In this document: positions 34,901 through 43,222 of the stretch, piece by piece | How positions within the stretch are numbered: position 1 is the stretch's first letter | Layout: every line of letters starts with the position of its first letter | NCBI GenBank assembly: GCA_049513455.1 | Contig: JBEKWB010000002.1 | Location: 1-64,000 of the forward strand | Direction of reading: 5' to 3' | From: Bog-473 sp049513455 | GTDB lineage: Bacteria; Actinomycetota; Acidimicrobiia; Acidimicrobiales; RAAP-2 | Length of the DNA stretch: 64,000 bases | Position numbers and translations under genes: made by a program | Notes under the pieces: model-generated | What the model was told of the DNA's origin: nothing | Database searches by the model: none | Seen by the model: only the letters and a program-made list of their open reading frames with translations

Positions 34901-36361
34901 TCACGGAACCACGGTGAAATACAGGCTCAATCCGAAGCTCAACAGGCCGAAGAGCCAGATGACGCGCAGGGGCCACTTCCCTCGGCAGGCGGCGCACAAC
35001 GACAGGGCCAGGAGTGGAGCCAGTGACATTCCGTAGCGGCCGGACAAGCCCGGATCAGTGTTGTACGTGCGCCAAATGCTGATGCCGAGTGCTACTCCCC
35101 CGACGTAGAGCAGCGGTACCGTTACAAGTCCCATCCAGTGGAACCACTGCCGACGCCGCACGAACAGACCGGCGAGACCTCCGGCCACCAGCAGGTACAT
35201 CAGCAGGGTGGCTGCGATGATCGCAAGGTTGGCCGACTGCACGGACTGGTGCAACCGGAAAGGATCGTAGGAACCGGTGGCGGGAGCCAAGAGGCTCAGT
35301 GCCTCCCCGGCGATCAGGGCCAGACCGACCGGATGAGTGCGCAGGATATCGAAGACTGCAAAGGTCCTCGGGTTGACAAGGGAGAGCTTCTGCGAGACGA
35401 CCACCCATGTCACGGCGGAGGCTGCACCGCCGATCAAAAGAGCCCCACCGGTCGGCAACCAGGAGCGCACGAATCCGCCGAGAATCTGCGCCGGCGCCAT
35501 CTCCGGTGTGCGATCCATCCACGCAACGATGCCAAACACCAGTGCGACCGCCGCAACGGGCAGGACATCGGTCGTCTTGAAGGAAGTGACGACGGCCGCA
35601 ACGACGAGGAGCGTTGGTGCTCTCCACCGACCGGGCTTTCGCACGGCCAGCGCGGCGAAGAAGAGGACCAGTCCCGCGGCCAGAATCGATGCGGCGTCGT
35701 TTGTCACGATCGCTGACTCGTAGACGACCAGCGGCGCCGTGCCGATCAGGAGAACGGCGGCGCCGATCACAGAAGGCGTGAGTCGCAGCAACCGTGCGGC
35801 CGCCCAAAGAAGGAGCAAGCCGCCCACGAGCCACAAGACGCCGACCAGGCGAGTCGCGTCCGGATCGCTCACGCCGAGCACGTCGAAGAAGAAGAGTCGG
35901 AACGGAACAGTGACGGCGTAATAGGTGGGTGGCTGCTGCGCCTCATATTGATACCCACCACCAGGGAACTCTTGCGGAGTGAGCTTGCGCGCGTCACAGG
36001 GAGGGAGCTTCACCTTCAGCACGAACCCCGCGCAGGCGGTTACCCGCAGCGTGGACGGCTGGAGCCGTTGGCCCAGGCGAGGCATGCTCCCGTGCTCAAT
36101 GCGGGTCACGTAATCGAGATGGGCCCCTTCGTCGATCGGGGAGAGCTTGGGGTTCTCGTGAATGTGAATTCCCACGAGGGACGCCGGAACGATGACGCAG
36201 GTGAAGAGCGCGATCAGGAGAGCAGATTTCGAGGGGAAGCACAGGCGCAGGAACCGCCGAAGGACGTTCGTGTTCTCGACTCGAGGTGGACTCACGCGCT
36301 CGGCCGGATCGATTGGGATCGGATGCTTCTTCTGCCGCGCGTGGGCCGGCGAGCCCTTCAT
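34901..36361 (-). CDS. Multi-pass membrane protein, DUF2142/GT39-like
   Basis: A 486-residue protein with about ten membrane helices. After the first helix comes a periplasmic loop with SPIDEGAHLDYVTRIEHG, whose Asp-Glu pair resembles the catalytic loop of GT-C glycosyltransferases and DUF2142 proteins. A second large loop contains YQYEAQQPPTYYAV, also seen in DUF2142. Such proteins may move sugars from polyprenyl carriers onto envelope glycans. It is tail-to-tail with the GT2-methyltransferase gene, and together they make a plausible two-gene glycan-modification unit inside the prs-rplY insertion. Acceptor unknown. Confidence 0.65.
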   Translation of the reverse strand: MKGSPAHARQKKHPIPIDPAERVSPPRVENTNVLRRFLRLCFPSKSALLIALFTCVIVPASLVGIHIHENPKLSPIDEGAHLDYVTRIEHGSMPRLGQRLQPSTLRVTACAGFVLKVKLPPCDARKLTPQEFPGGGYQYEAQQPPTYYAVTVPFRLFFFDVLGVSDPDATRLVGVLWLVGGLLLLWAAARLLRLTPSVIGAAVLLIGTAPLVVYESAIVTNDAASILAAGLVLFFAALAVRKPGRWRAPTLLVVAAVVTSFKTTDVLPVAAVALVFGIVAWMDRTPEMAPAQILGGFVRSWLPTGGALLIGGAASAVTWVVVSQKLSLVNPRTFAVFDILRTHPVGLALIAGEALSLLAPATGSYDPFRLHQSVQSANLAIIAATLLMYLLVAGGLAGLFVRRRQWFHWMGLVTVPLLYVGGVALGISIWRTYNTDPGLSGRYGMSLAPLLALSLCAACRGKWPLRVIWLFGLLSFGLSLYFTVVP

Positions 36362-36447
36362 CTCACGCCATCCTCATTGAGGGCAAGACGGTAACACGCC
36401 GCGCTTCGCCGATCCTGCATTGCGGCCGGTGCCGAAAACGGCAGGTG

Positions 36448-36490
36448 CTCCGCCGGGGCTACCGCATTGACTCCGCCGGGGCTACCGCAT
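36448..36490 (+). repeat. 20-base direct repeat
   Basis: Two perfect copies of CTCCGCCGGGGCTACCGCAT at 36448-36467 and 36471-36490, separated by three bases (TGA). The duplication shifts the frame and puts a stop immediately before the second copy. It lies within what looks like the remains of a glycosyltransferase gene. Confidence 0.9.
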
Positions 36491-36569
36491 CGACGAGGTC
36501 CCGATCTCCTACGCCGGGCGGGAGGTGGACGAGAACAGGAAGGTCACTGAGCCCCCCGGGGACCACTGA
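36471..36569 (+). pseudogene. Remnant of a GT2 glycosyltransferase 3' end
   Basis: Reading from 36471 gives LRRGYRIDEVPISYAGREVD followed by ENRKVTEPPGDH and a stop. This matches the acceptor-side end of DPM1-like GT2 enzymes (pattern RGYRI-EVPISY-GR). No start or upstream GT2 sequence precedes it: the frame is closed by the TGA at 36468 created by a 20-base duplication. I read it as the debris of a glycosyltransferase gene left when the present insertion formed. Short, so assignment is tentative. Confidence 0.5.
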
Positions 36570-36583
36570 GCACCGGCGTCCCC

Positions 36584-37555
36584 TCAGACCAGATTGTCGC
36601 CACCGAACAGCTCGGAGACCGAGGTGTCCTCGAAGACGGCGTCGATCGCGTCGGCGATGATCTTGGCCACCGAGAGGATCTCGAGCTTGTCGAAATAGCG
36701 GTCTTCGGCCACGGGGAGCGTGTCGGTCACCACCACGCGGGAGATGGGTGCCGCCTTGAGGCGATCCACCGCCGGGTCGGAGAGCAGGGCGTGGGTGGCC
36801 ATGACGGAGATCTCGGCCGCCCCGGCCTCGGCCAGGAGCTCGGCGGCGGCGCAGATGGTGCCGGCCGTGTCGATCATGTCGTCGATGAGCACGCAGTGCC
36901 GTCCCTGCACGTCTCCGACGACGTGAAGGGCCTTGACCTCGTTGTGCGAGCCCCGGGGACGGGTCTTGTGGACGAGGGCCAGTTCGACACCGAGGTTCTG
37001 GCTGTACCGCTCGGCCACCTTCACCCTCCCGGCATCGGGGGCGACCACGACGACATCGCCTCCCAGGTTCTCCCGCATGTAGGCCTCCAGCACCGGGAAG
37101 GCCACGAGGTGATCGAACGGGGTGTTGAAAAAACCCTGGATCTGCCCCGAGTGCAGGTCGACGCTCACCACGCGGTCCGCGCCGGCGGCGGAGAACATGT
37201 CGGCCACCAACTTGGCCGTGATGGGCTCGCGCCCGCTCGTCTTGCGATCCTGCCTCGAGTAGCCGTAATACGGGCACACCGCCGTAATGCGCTTGGCCGA
37301 AGCCCGCTTGGCGGCATCGATCATGATCAGGTGCTCCATCAGCGAATCGTTCACCGGTCCGCTGTGGGTCTGGATGATGAAGACATCGCAACCCCGGATG
37401 GACATGCCGTACTTGCAGTGGATCTCCCCGTTGGCGAACTCCCGGAGGTTCGCTTCGCCCAGTTCGACGCCGAGATGCCGGGCGATGTCCTCGGCCAGCT
37501 TCGGGTGCGAACGGCCCGATATCAGCTCGAGCCGGCGATGCGGGATGAGCTCCAC
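36584..37555 (-). CDS. prs: Ribose-phosphate pyrophosphokinase
   Basis: A 323-residue PRPP synthetase making phosphoribosyl pyrophosphate for nucleotide, His and Trp synthesis. Visible are the N-terminal LELISGRSHPKLAEDIA, the regulatory/ATP loop REFANGEIHCKYGMSIRGCDVF, PYYGYSRQDRK, the metal site VSVDLHSGQIQGFF and the PRPP loop VLIDDMIDTAGT. Length is standard. It follows glmU with a 45-base gap containing a hairpin. Downstream, where rplY would normally come, is the insertion carrying glycan genes. Confidence 0.97.
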   Translation of the reverse strand: MELIPHRRLELISGRSHPKLAEDIARHLGVELGEANLREFANGEIHCKYGMSIRGCDVFIIQTHSGPVNDSLMEHLIMIDAAKRASAKRITAVCPYYGYSRQDRKTSGREPITAKLVADMFSAAGADRVVSVDLHSGQIQGFFNTPFDHLVAFPVLEAYMRENLGGDVVVVAPDAGRVKVAERYSQNLGVELALVHKTRPRGSHNEVKALHVVGDVQGRHCVLIDDMIDTAGTICAAAELLAEAGAAEISVMATHALLSDPAVDRLKAAPISRVVVTDTLPVAEDRYFDKLEILSVAKIIADAIDAVFEDTSVSELFGGDNLV

Positions 37556-37570
37556 GACGACAACGCTAGT

Positions 37571-37598
37571 GCCCCGGAGAGGGTGCCGTCTCCGGGGC
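37571..37598 (-). terminator. Hairpin between glmU and prs
   Basis: A perfect 10-bp inverted repeat, GCCCCGGAGA (37571-37580) with TCTCCGGGGC (37589-37598), and an 8-base loop, occupies most of the short glmU-prs gap. No T-run follows. It could attenuate or stabilise the transcript between the two genes rather than stop it. Confidence 0.4.
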
Positions 37599-37600
37599 CC

Positions 37601-38701
37601 TCACGCCTCGGGGCCCTCGACGACAACGTGCGGGGGCACGACGGCCCGCTCGGGCACCTCGGCTCCCGGCCGCAACACGCAGTACGGCCCTATCTGGGCG
37701 CCGTCACCGATGGTCGCCCGGTCACAGGTGCTCTCCGAGACGGTGGCACGCTGGCCCACCGTCGTGTCGGTCAGAGTGCAGTTGGGGCCGATCTCGCTTC
37801 CCTCCCCGACCACGCACCGTCCCCGCAGGATTACGCCCGGCAGGAGCGAGACATCGGTGGCCAGGTGGACCTCGGCGTCGACATAGGTGCGCTCGGGATC
37901 CCACATGGTCACGCCCCGGCGCATCCAGCGTTCGTTGATCCGGTCCCGCAGCTCGGCCTCGGCCACGGCCAGCTGGGCGCGGTCGTTGACGCCCGCGGCC
38001 TCCATGGGGTCACGCAGCACGAGCGACTGCACCCGGTACCCCGCGCTGAAGAGCACGCCCACCGCGTCGGTGAGGTAGTACTCGCCCTGCGCGTTGGCCG
38101 GGCTCAACCGGCGCAGCGCCGGCGCCAGAATGCTCCGGCGGAAGCAGTAGATCGACGTGTTGATCTCGGTGATCGCCTTCTCCTCGTCGGTGGCGTCGAT
38201 CTCCTCGACGATCCGGCACACGACGTCGTCCTTGCCGTGCACGACCCGGCCGTACCCACGGGGATCCTCGACTTCGGCGCTGAGCATCGTTGCGCCGGCA
38301 TCGGCGGCCCGGTGGTGCCGCACCAGCGCGGCCAGCGTCTGGGGGCGCAAGAGAGGCGTATCGCCCGGGAGGACGACGACATCTTCTCTCTCGTCGTCGT
38401 CATCGGGCAGGCCGGTGAGCCCGACGGCGAGCGCGTCGCCGGTGCCCGACTGCGTCTCCTGCTCGACGAACTCGATCTGCATGGACGGGGGGGCGTGTTG
38501 CACGAGCGTCTTGGTGACCCACTCGGCCCGGTGGCCGACCACGACGACGACCCGGGTGACGTCGATCTCCGCCATGGCGTCGAGGACGTGGAGGATCATG
38601 GGACGGCCGCAGAGGAGGTGGAGGGGCTTGGGCCGCACCGAGTGCATGCGCGTCCCTTCCCCCGCTGCCAGGACCACGGCGGAGAGCCGGCGTCGTTCCA
38701 T
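37601..38701 (-). CDS. glmU: GlmU-like N-acetylglucosamine-1-phosphate uridyltransferase, C-terminally short
   Basis: A 366-residue GlmU. The uridyltransferase domain is complete: LAAGEGTRMHSVRPKPLHLL, QSGTGDALAVGL, LPGDTPLL, YGRVV and the Asn/Tyr pocket (ITEINTSIYCF). The left-handed beta-helix starts normally but ends at RPGAEVPERAVVPPHVVVEG. By alignment from memory this is about residue 345 of the 456-residue E. coli enzyme, before the acetyltransferase residues Lys351, His363, Tyr366 and Lys392. The protein should make UDP-GlcNAc from GlcNAc-1-P but probably cannot acetylate GlcN-1-P. The 45 bases to prs leave no room for a lost tail. Confidence 0.85.
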   Translation of the reverse strand: MERRRLSAVVLAAGEGTRMHSVRPKPLHLLCGRPMILHVLDAMAEIDVTRVVVVVGHRAEWVTKTLVQHAPPSMQIEFVEQETQSGTGDALAVGLTGLPDDDDEREDVVVLPGDTPLLRPQTLAALVRHHRAADAGATMLSAEVEDPRGYGRVVHGKDDVVCRIVEEIDATDEEKAITEINTSIYCFRRSILAPALRRLSPANAQGEYYLTDAVGVLFSAGYRVQSLVLRDPMEAAGVNDRAQLAVAEAELRDRINERWMRRGVTMWDPERTYVDAEVHLATDVSLLPGVILRGRCVVGEGSEIGPNCTLTDTTVGQRATVSESTCDRATIGDGAQIGPYCVLRPGAEVPERAVVPPHVVVEGPEA

Positions 38702-38768
38702 GGGGCCATTCTTAACTGAACCGCGGGGTCGAAGGGGACACGGGGCCCGATTACTGTGCAGGGACGTG

Positions 38769-39662
38769 ATGCCCTACGACGAGTTCGGTCTGTTCTCGGA
38801 GAACGCAGCGGAGTACGGGCTGCCCTACACGGGTCCCCCGGCGGTGCGCCGCGTCGAGGTGGAGGTGGGGCCCGGGCGCAAGGTCAGCAGCCTGGTCTGG
38901 GGCACCTCTCCCCCCGAGTTGGTCCTGGTACACGGGGGTGCCCAGAACGCCCACACCTGGGACACCGTCGCCATGATGCTCGACCGGCCGCTCCTGGCCA
39001 TCGACCTCCCCGGCCACGGCCACTCCGACGGCGGTCCCGACGGCTCGCTGTCGCTCGCCAGCAACGGGGCCGACCTGGCCCGGGTGGTGGCCGCCCTGGC
39101 CCCCGATGCGGCCGGCGTGGTGGGGATGTCCCTGGGGGGCCTCTCGTCCATCGCGCTGGCGGCACACGCGCCCGAACTGGTCCGCGCCCTCGTCCTGGTC
39201 GACGTGACCCCGGGGGTCAATGCCGAGAAGTCCGCCCCCATCCACGCCTTCGTCAACGGCCCGGAGAGTTTCGCCAACTTCGACGAGCTGCTGGCCCGCA
39301 CCATTGAGCACAATCCGACACGCTCGGTGTCGTCACTGCGCCGCGGGATCCTGCACAACGCCGTGCAGCGCGAGGACGGGAGTTGGGTCTGGCGCTACGC
39401 GCGTTTTCGCGCCGGGGAGAGCGGCCTCGCGCCCGACTTCGAGCATTGGTGGGACGCCGTCTCCGGACTGACCATGCCGATATTGCTCGTGCGCGCCCTG
39501 GCGTGGTCGGTCGTGGGGGACGAGGACGTGGCCGAACTGCTGCGGCGTCAGCCGTCGTGCCAGGTGGTCGGGGTCGAGGGCGCCGGCCACAGCATCCAGG
39601 GGGACCGACCGAGGGAGCTGGCCACAATCCTGTCGAATTTCCTCTTCCCCGACGCCGGGTAG
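38769..39662 (+). CDS. Alpha/beta hydrolase
   Basis: A 297-residue alpha/beta-hydrolase. The oxyanion region VLVHGGAQNAHTW, the IDLPGHGHSDGG loop, the nucleophile elbow GMSLGG and the C-terminal His in GAGHSIQGDRP are present, with the acid probably in the VGDED region. The ATG at 38769 (or GTG 38766) is the first start after the divergent glmU; the long upstream open frame lies over glmU. Substrate unknown; homologues are often annotated as non-haem haloperoxidase-like or ester hydrolases. Confidence 0.82.
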   Translation: MPYDEFGLFSENAAEYGLPYTGPPAVRRVEVEVGPGRKVSSLVWGTSPPELVLVHGGAQNAHTWDTVAMMLDRPLLAIDLPGHGHSDGGPDGSLSLASNGADLARVVAALAPDAAGVVGMSLGGLSSIALAAHAPELVRALVLVDVTPGVNAEKSAPIHAFVNGPESFANFDELLARTIEHNPTRSVSSLRRGILHNAVQREDGSWVWRYARFRAGESGLAPDFEHWWDAVSGLTMPILLVRALAWSVVGDEDVAELLRRQPSCQVVGVEGAGHSIQGDRPRELATILSNFLFPDAG

Positions 39663-39678
39663 CGGCGGTGAGCACGAG

Positions 39679-39751
39679 CTCCGGGGGGAGGGCTCGAACC
39701 TCCAACATCCGGCTCCAAAGGCCGACGTTCTGCCGATTGAACTACCCCGGA
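39679..39751 (-). tRNA. tRNA-Gln (UUG)
   Basis: On the minus strand: acceptor TCCGGGG paired with CCCCGGA, D-arm with AATCGGCAG loop, anticodon stem TCGGC/GCCGG with loop CTTTGGA (anticodon TTG, reading CAA), 5-base variable loop and T-arm GGAGG-TTCGAGC-CCTCC. The discriminator is G, the usual base for tRNA-Gln; CCA is not encoded. A tRNA-Gln close to glmU is common in actinobacteria. Confidence 0.95.
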
Positions 39752-39850
39752 TCGCCGCCGGCCCTCCCGTGCGGGGACCGGTGCACGCCAGAGAATAGAG
39801 GCACCTGGTCCACACGCCGGGCGGAACCGTCGCAGTAGGCTCAGGTCCCC

Positions 39851-40522
39851 GTGCGCATCCTGGTGGTGGACGACGATCTCGCAGTCTGCCGATCAATTGA
39901 CCGGGCGCTGCGCCTCGAAGGGTACGAGGTCGACACCGTCGCCTCCGGGGGCGAGGCCCTCGAGGCCGTGGCCTCGAACTCCCCCGACGCCCTCGTGCTC
40001 GACCTCCAGCTCCCCGACCTCGACGGGCTGGCGGTCTGCCGGCGCATCCGGGAGGCCGGCGACGACATCCCGATCCTCATGCTGACGGCACGCCACGGCA
40101 TCGACGACCGGGTGCAGGGGCTCGATGCCGGCGCCGACGACTACCTCGTCAAGCCGTTCGCTCTGGAGGAGCTGCTGGCCCGGCTACGGGCCCTCTTGCG
40201 CCGCCGCTTCGAGAGCGAAGGGGGCGTGTTGCGATTCGGTGAGCTCACCCTTGACCTGGCCTCCCGCGAGGCGCACCGGGGTGCCCGCGCCTTCACCCTG
40301 ACCCGGATCGAATTCGACCTGCTCGAGCTCTTCCTGCGCCACCCCCGTCAGGTGCTCACCCGGGAGGTCCTCCTCAACCGGGTGTGGGGCTTCGACTTCG
40401 ACTCGGGGACCAACTCCCTGGCCGTCTATGTGGGTTATCTCCGCCGCAAGACCGAGGCGGGCGGCGAACCGCGGTGCATCCACACCGTGCGAGGTGTGGG
40501 GTACGTCCTCCGGGGCACGTGA
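39851..40522 (+). CDS. OmpR-family response regulator (MprA-like)
   Basis: A 223-residue two-component response regulator. The receiver domain has the acidic pocket VVDDD, phospho-acceptor Asp51 in LDLQLPD and the conserved Lys in LVKPF. The C-terminal winged helix (LTRIEFDLLELFLRHPRQVLTRE ending in HTVRGVGYVL) is of the OmpR/PhoB type and closely patterned on actinobacterial MprA, which controls envelope-stress genes. GTG 39851 starts it. The stop overlaps the kinase start (GTGA), so the two are made together. Confidence 0.92.
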   Translation: MRILVVDDDLAVCRSIDRALRLEGYEVDTVASGGEALEAVASNSPDALVLDLQLPDLDGLAVCRRIREAGDDIPILMLTARHGIDDRVQGLDAGADDYLVKPFALEELLARLRALLRRRFESEGGVLRFGELTLDLASREAHRGARAFTLTRIEFDLLELFLRHPRQVLTREVLLNRVWGFDFDSGTNSLAVYVGYLRRKTEAGGEPRCIHTVRGVGYVLRGT

Positions 40523-41877
40523 CCTTCCGCACACGCCTCGTCCTGGCCACCACGGTGGCCGTCGTGGTCGCCGTGTTAGTCGCCTCCACCGCATCGTTTC
40601 TGGCCGCCCGCGATTCGCTGCTCGGCGCGGCCGACAACTCCCTGACGGCGGCGGCCCAGAAGATCACCGCCGGCCAGCAGATCACCACCACCACCGCCAC
40701 GCTGGGACAGGTCATCGATTCGCAGGGCACCCTCGTGTCCGGGGGCCAGCTGCCCATCACCCCCCAGGCGCGGCTGGTAGCCGCCGGGCAGGCCCCGTCC
40801 TTCTTCACCACCATCGACGTCGGAGGCGACCAGCTGCGAGAACTGGTCGAGCCCCTGCCCCCCGGGACCCTGTTCGGCTCGCTCGATCTCACCGAGGGCG
40901 GGGCCCTCCAGATCGCCACCCTGGTCAACGTGGGCTCCGAACTGGACCGCCTGGGGATCGTCCTGGGCGCCGTCGCCCTCATCGGGGTCCTCCTGGCGGT
41001 CGTGCTGGGCTGGCTGGTGGCCCAGACCGCGCTCGTGCCCCTCAACGCGCTCACCGACACGGTGGAGGAGCTGGCGGGGACCACCGACGTCACCCGCCGC
41101 CTCTCGCCGGGCGGCCCCGACGAGCTCGGACGCCTGCGCCGCACCTTCAACCGGCTGCTCGAGGCCCTCGAGTTCTCCCGCCGGGCCCAGGTCCAGCTGG
41201 TCGTGGACGCCTCCCACGAGCTCCGCACGCCCCTCACCAGCCTGCGTACCAATCTCGAGGTCATCCGGAGGGTGGACGAGCTGTCGGACGCCGATCGCTC
41301 GGTCCTGGTCGACGACGTCCTGGTGCAGCTCGAGGAGCTGACCGACCTGGTGGGCGACCTGGCCGAGCTGGCGCGCGGGGACCAGCTCCCCGTCCGCCAG
41401 GAACCCCTCCGCCTCGACTTGCTCGTGCGCGACGCCGTGGCCCTGGCCACTACCCATGGACGCACGCAGGGCGTGACGTTCGACCTCGTCTCCGAGGAGT
41501 GCTGGGTGGCCGCGGACGGCGATCGGCTCTCGCGCGCCGTGGGCAACCTGCTCGACAATGCCCGCAAGTGGAGCCCCCCGGGACAGGTCGTCTCCGTGCT
41601 CTGCCGGAACGGGGAGGTCGTGGTGCGCGACCGCGGGCCGGGCATCGAGCCCGCAGATCTGCCCCACGTCTTCGACCGCTTCTACCGGGCCCCGTCGGCC
41701 CGGGGCCTACCCGGCTCCGGGCTCGGGCTGGCCATAGTGGCCCAGGTCGTCAAGGCCGAGGGTGGCACCATCGCGGCGGAGGCCGATCCCGGCGGGGGCA
41801 CACGCATGACGCTGCGCCTCCCGACCGTCGAGCCCCCGGTCGACCCGGCCGACGACGCACCCTTCGATCCGACCTAA
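40519..41877 (+). CDS. Sensor histidine kinase (MprB-like)
   Basis: A 452-residue membrane histidine kinase partnered with the preceding regulator. Membrane helices at about 7-29 and 146-168 bracket a ~115-residue extracytoplasmic sensor region; a HAMP domain follows. The phospho-acceptor is His233 in VDASHELRTPLTSLRTNLE, and the ATP-binding N, G1 and G2 boxes are DNARKWSP, RDRGPGIEP and GSGLGLAI. The architecture matches MprB. GTG 40519 is fixed by the 4-base overlap with the regulator stop. Its 3' end overlaps the convergent VOC gene by 4 bases. Signal unknown. Confidence 0.9.
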   Translation: MTFRTRLVLATTVAVVVAVLVASTASFLAARDSLLGAADNSLTAAAQKITAGQQITTTTATLGQVIDSQGTLVSGGQLPITPQARLVAAGQAPSFFTTIDVGGDQLRELVEPLPPGTLFGSLDLTEGGALQIATLVNVGSELDRLGIVLGAVALIGVLLAVVLGWLVAQTALVPLNALTDTVEELAGTTDVTRRLSPGGPDELGRLRRTFNRLLEALEFSRRAQVQLVVDASHELRTPLTSLRTNLEVIRRVDELSDADRSVLVDDVLVQLEELTDLVGDLAELARGDQLPVRQEPLRLDLLVRDAVALATTHGRTQGVTFDLVSEECWVAADGDRLSRAVGNLLDNARKWSPPGQVVSVLCRNGEVVVRDRGPGIEPADLPHVFDRFYRAPSARGLPGSGLGLAIVAQVVKAEGGTIAAEADPGGGTRMTLRLPTVEPPVDPADDAPFDPT

Positions 41878-42266
41878 TGGGCCCGGGCCTGACCGGCCCG
41901 GTCGGCGTCGATGAGCTCGATCCGGTTCCCGAAGGGGTCGTCGATGTAGTACCCCGCACCGTCGGGTTGATCGGGGTTCGGCCGCAGGTCGATCTTCTCG
42001 GCGGCCGCGGCGGCGGCGAGCCCGGCCAGATCACGCACCACCAGGGCCGGGTGCGCCTTGCGGGCCGGCCGGAAGTCGGCCTCGACGCCCAGGTGGAGGG
42101 CGACGGGCCCCGACGCGAACCAGCATCCGCCCCGTCCCGCCATGGGCTCGGGTTTGGGGATCCGCACGAAACCCAAGAACCCGGCGTAGAAGGCCTCGGC
42201 CTCCGATTCCCGTCCGGGGGGCATGGCCAGCTGTACGTGATCGAGCCCGATGACCCACAAACCCAT
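41874..42266 (-). CDS. VOC-superfamily (glyoxalase-fold) protein
   Basis: A 130-residue single-module vicinal-oxygen-chelate protein. It opens with the typical IGLDHVQLAMPPGRESEAEAF, in which the His is the first metal ligand, and ends with YYIDDPFGNRIELID, whose Glu is the last. Middle His residues in LHLG and KAHPAL complete the pattern. Such proteins include glyoxalases, dioxygenases and resistance proteins; the activity cannot be chosen. ATG 42266 has a GGAGGAG site. It is divergent from the bS22 gene. Confidence 0.8.
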   Translation of the reverse strand: MGLWVIGLDHVQLAMPPGRESEAEAFYAGFLGFVRIPKPEPMAGRGGCWFASGPVALHLGVEADFRPARKAHPALVVRDLAGLAAAAAAEKIDLRPNPDQPDGAGYYIDDPFGNRIELIDADRAGQARAH

Positions 42267-42338
42267 GATGACGCTCCTCCCCGCGGTCGGGGGCCGACCT
42301 GGCAGTCGGCCCACCAGGCCGCTAGCCTGCCGCACGAC

Positions 42339-42437
42339 ATGGGATCACTGATCAAGAAGCGCCGCAAGCGCATGCGCAAGAAGAAACACAAGAAGATGCT
42401 GAAGGCCACCCGCTGGCAACGCCGGGCGGGGAAGTAG
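42339..42437 (+). CDS. Ribosomal protein bS22 (AURKAIP1/COX24-type)
   Basis: A 32-residue, very basic protein beginning GSLIKKRRKRMRKKKHKK. It closely matches the mycobacterial 30S protein bS22 (about 33 residues), and the AURKAIP1/COX24 domain proteins of actinobacteria. No clear Shine-Dalgarno site precedes the ATG. The gene is easily missed because of its size. Its stop lies five bases from the convergent end of ispE. Confidence 0.88.
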   Translation: MGSLIKKRRKRMRKKKHKKMLKATRWQRRAGK

Positions 42438-42442
42438 GCGCG

Positions 42443-43222
42443 TCAGCTCCCGTCCCACCCCTCGGGGACCGTGTGCGCCCGTATGAGGCGCGCCCGCTCA
42501 TCGCCCAGGGTGAGCCAAAAGGGGTCCTCGTAGGAGCCGTCGGGCGCGACCTCGACGAACCACGTGGATCCGCTCCCGGCCAACGTCGGCTCCCCACCTG
42601 CCACCTCGCGGAGGGCGTCACGCCACAGGGCCAGTCTCGGCTCGACCGCGAGCGCCGCCGTGGTCAGCGCATTGCCCCGGCTCTCGGGAGGCTGCCCTTC
42701 CCCTCGCGCGTCCCACGCCGCATAGACCTTCGCGGTGTCGACCCCGAACGGAGGGAGCACGAGGAGGAACGCGCGCGGCTCGAAGTCGAGCGGCGTGACG
42801 GTCTCCCCCGTGCCTTCGACCAGCGCCCGACCCCCCACCACACTGAAGGGAACGTCGGATCCCAGCGCCCGCGCCACGTCGAGGTCCGTGCAACGGGCCC
42901 AGCGCAGGACCGCCGCGGCGTCGGTCGATCCCCCGCCCAAGCCGCCGCCCAGGGGAATCCGCTTGCGCACGTGCACCGCGGCCCGCCGCCCGACTGCCGC
43001 CAGGGCGCGCGTGATGAGGTTGTCCCTGTCCGCGCCCAACGACTCGGCACGCGTGCCCGGCTCGGCGACGAGGGTCAGTCCGGTACCGCCTTCGGTGAAG
43101 GTGAGCTCGTCCGCCAGGCTCAGACTGACCATTTCGCTCCGGAGCTGGTGGTACCCGTCCGGCCGGACCCCGGTCACGGCGAGGGAAAGGGTGAGCTTGG
43201 CGGGAGCGAACAGCCGGGTCAT
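42443..43222 (-). CDS. ispE: 4-diphosphocytidyl-2-C-methyl-D-erythritol kinase
   Basis: A 259-residue GHMP kinase phosphorylating CDP-ME in the MEP isoprenoid pathway. The substrate-binding start FAPAKLTLSLAVTGVRPDGYH with its catalytic Lys, the ATP loop PLGGGLGGGSTDAA and the C-terminal LAGSGSTWF are intact. It is somewhat shorter than the usual ~290-310 residues. The ATG at 43222 overlaps the rsmA stop (ATGA). The rsmA-ispE adjacency is standard in actinobacteria. Confidence 0.93.
   Translation of the reverse strand: MTRLFAPAKLTLSLAVTGVRPDGYHQLRSEMVSLSLADELTFTEGGTGLTLVAEPGTRAESLGADRDNLITRALAAVGRRAAVHVRKRIPLGGGLGGGSTDAAAVLRWARCTDLDVARALGSDVPFSVVGGRALVEGTGETVTPLDFEPRAFLLVLPPFGVDTAKVYAAWDARGEGQPPESRGNALTTAALAVEPRLALWRDALREVAGGEPTLAGSGSTWFVEVAPDGSYEDPFWLTLGDERARLIRAHTVPEGWDGS

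Noticed and set aside
36791..38719. Plus-strand frame of 642 codons across prs and glmU
   Set aside because: Antisense to two unmistakable core genes; long shadows are normal at this GC content.
40428..42437. Plus-strand frame of 669 codons over the two-component region
   Set aside because: It is out of frame with the kinase, very rich in Arg/Gly/Pro, and runs on into the bS22 gene; only its last 33 codons (bS22) are real.
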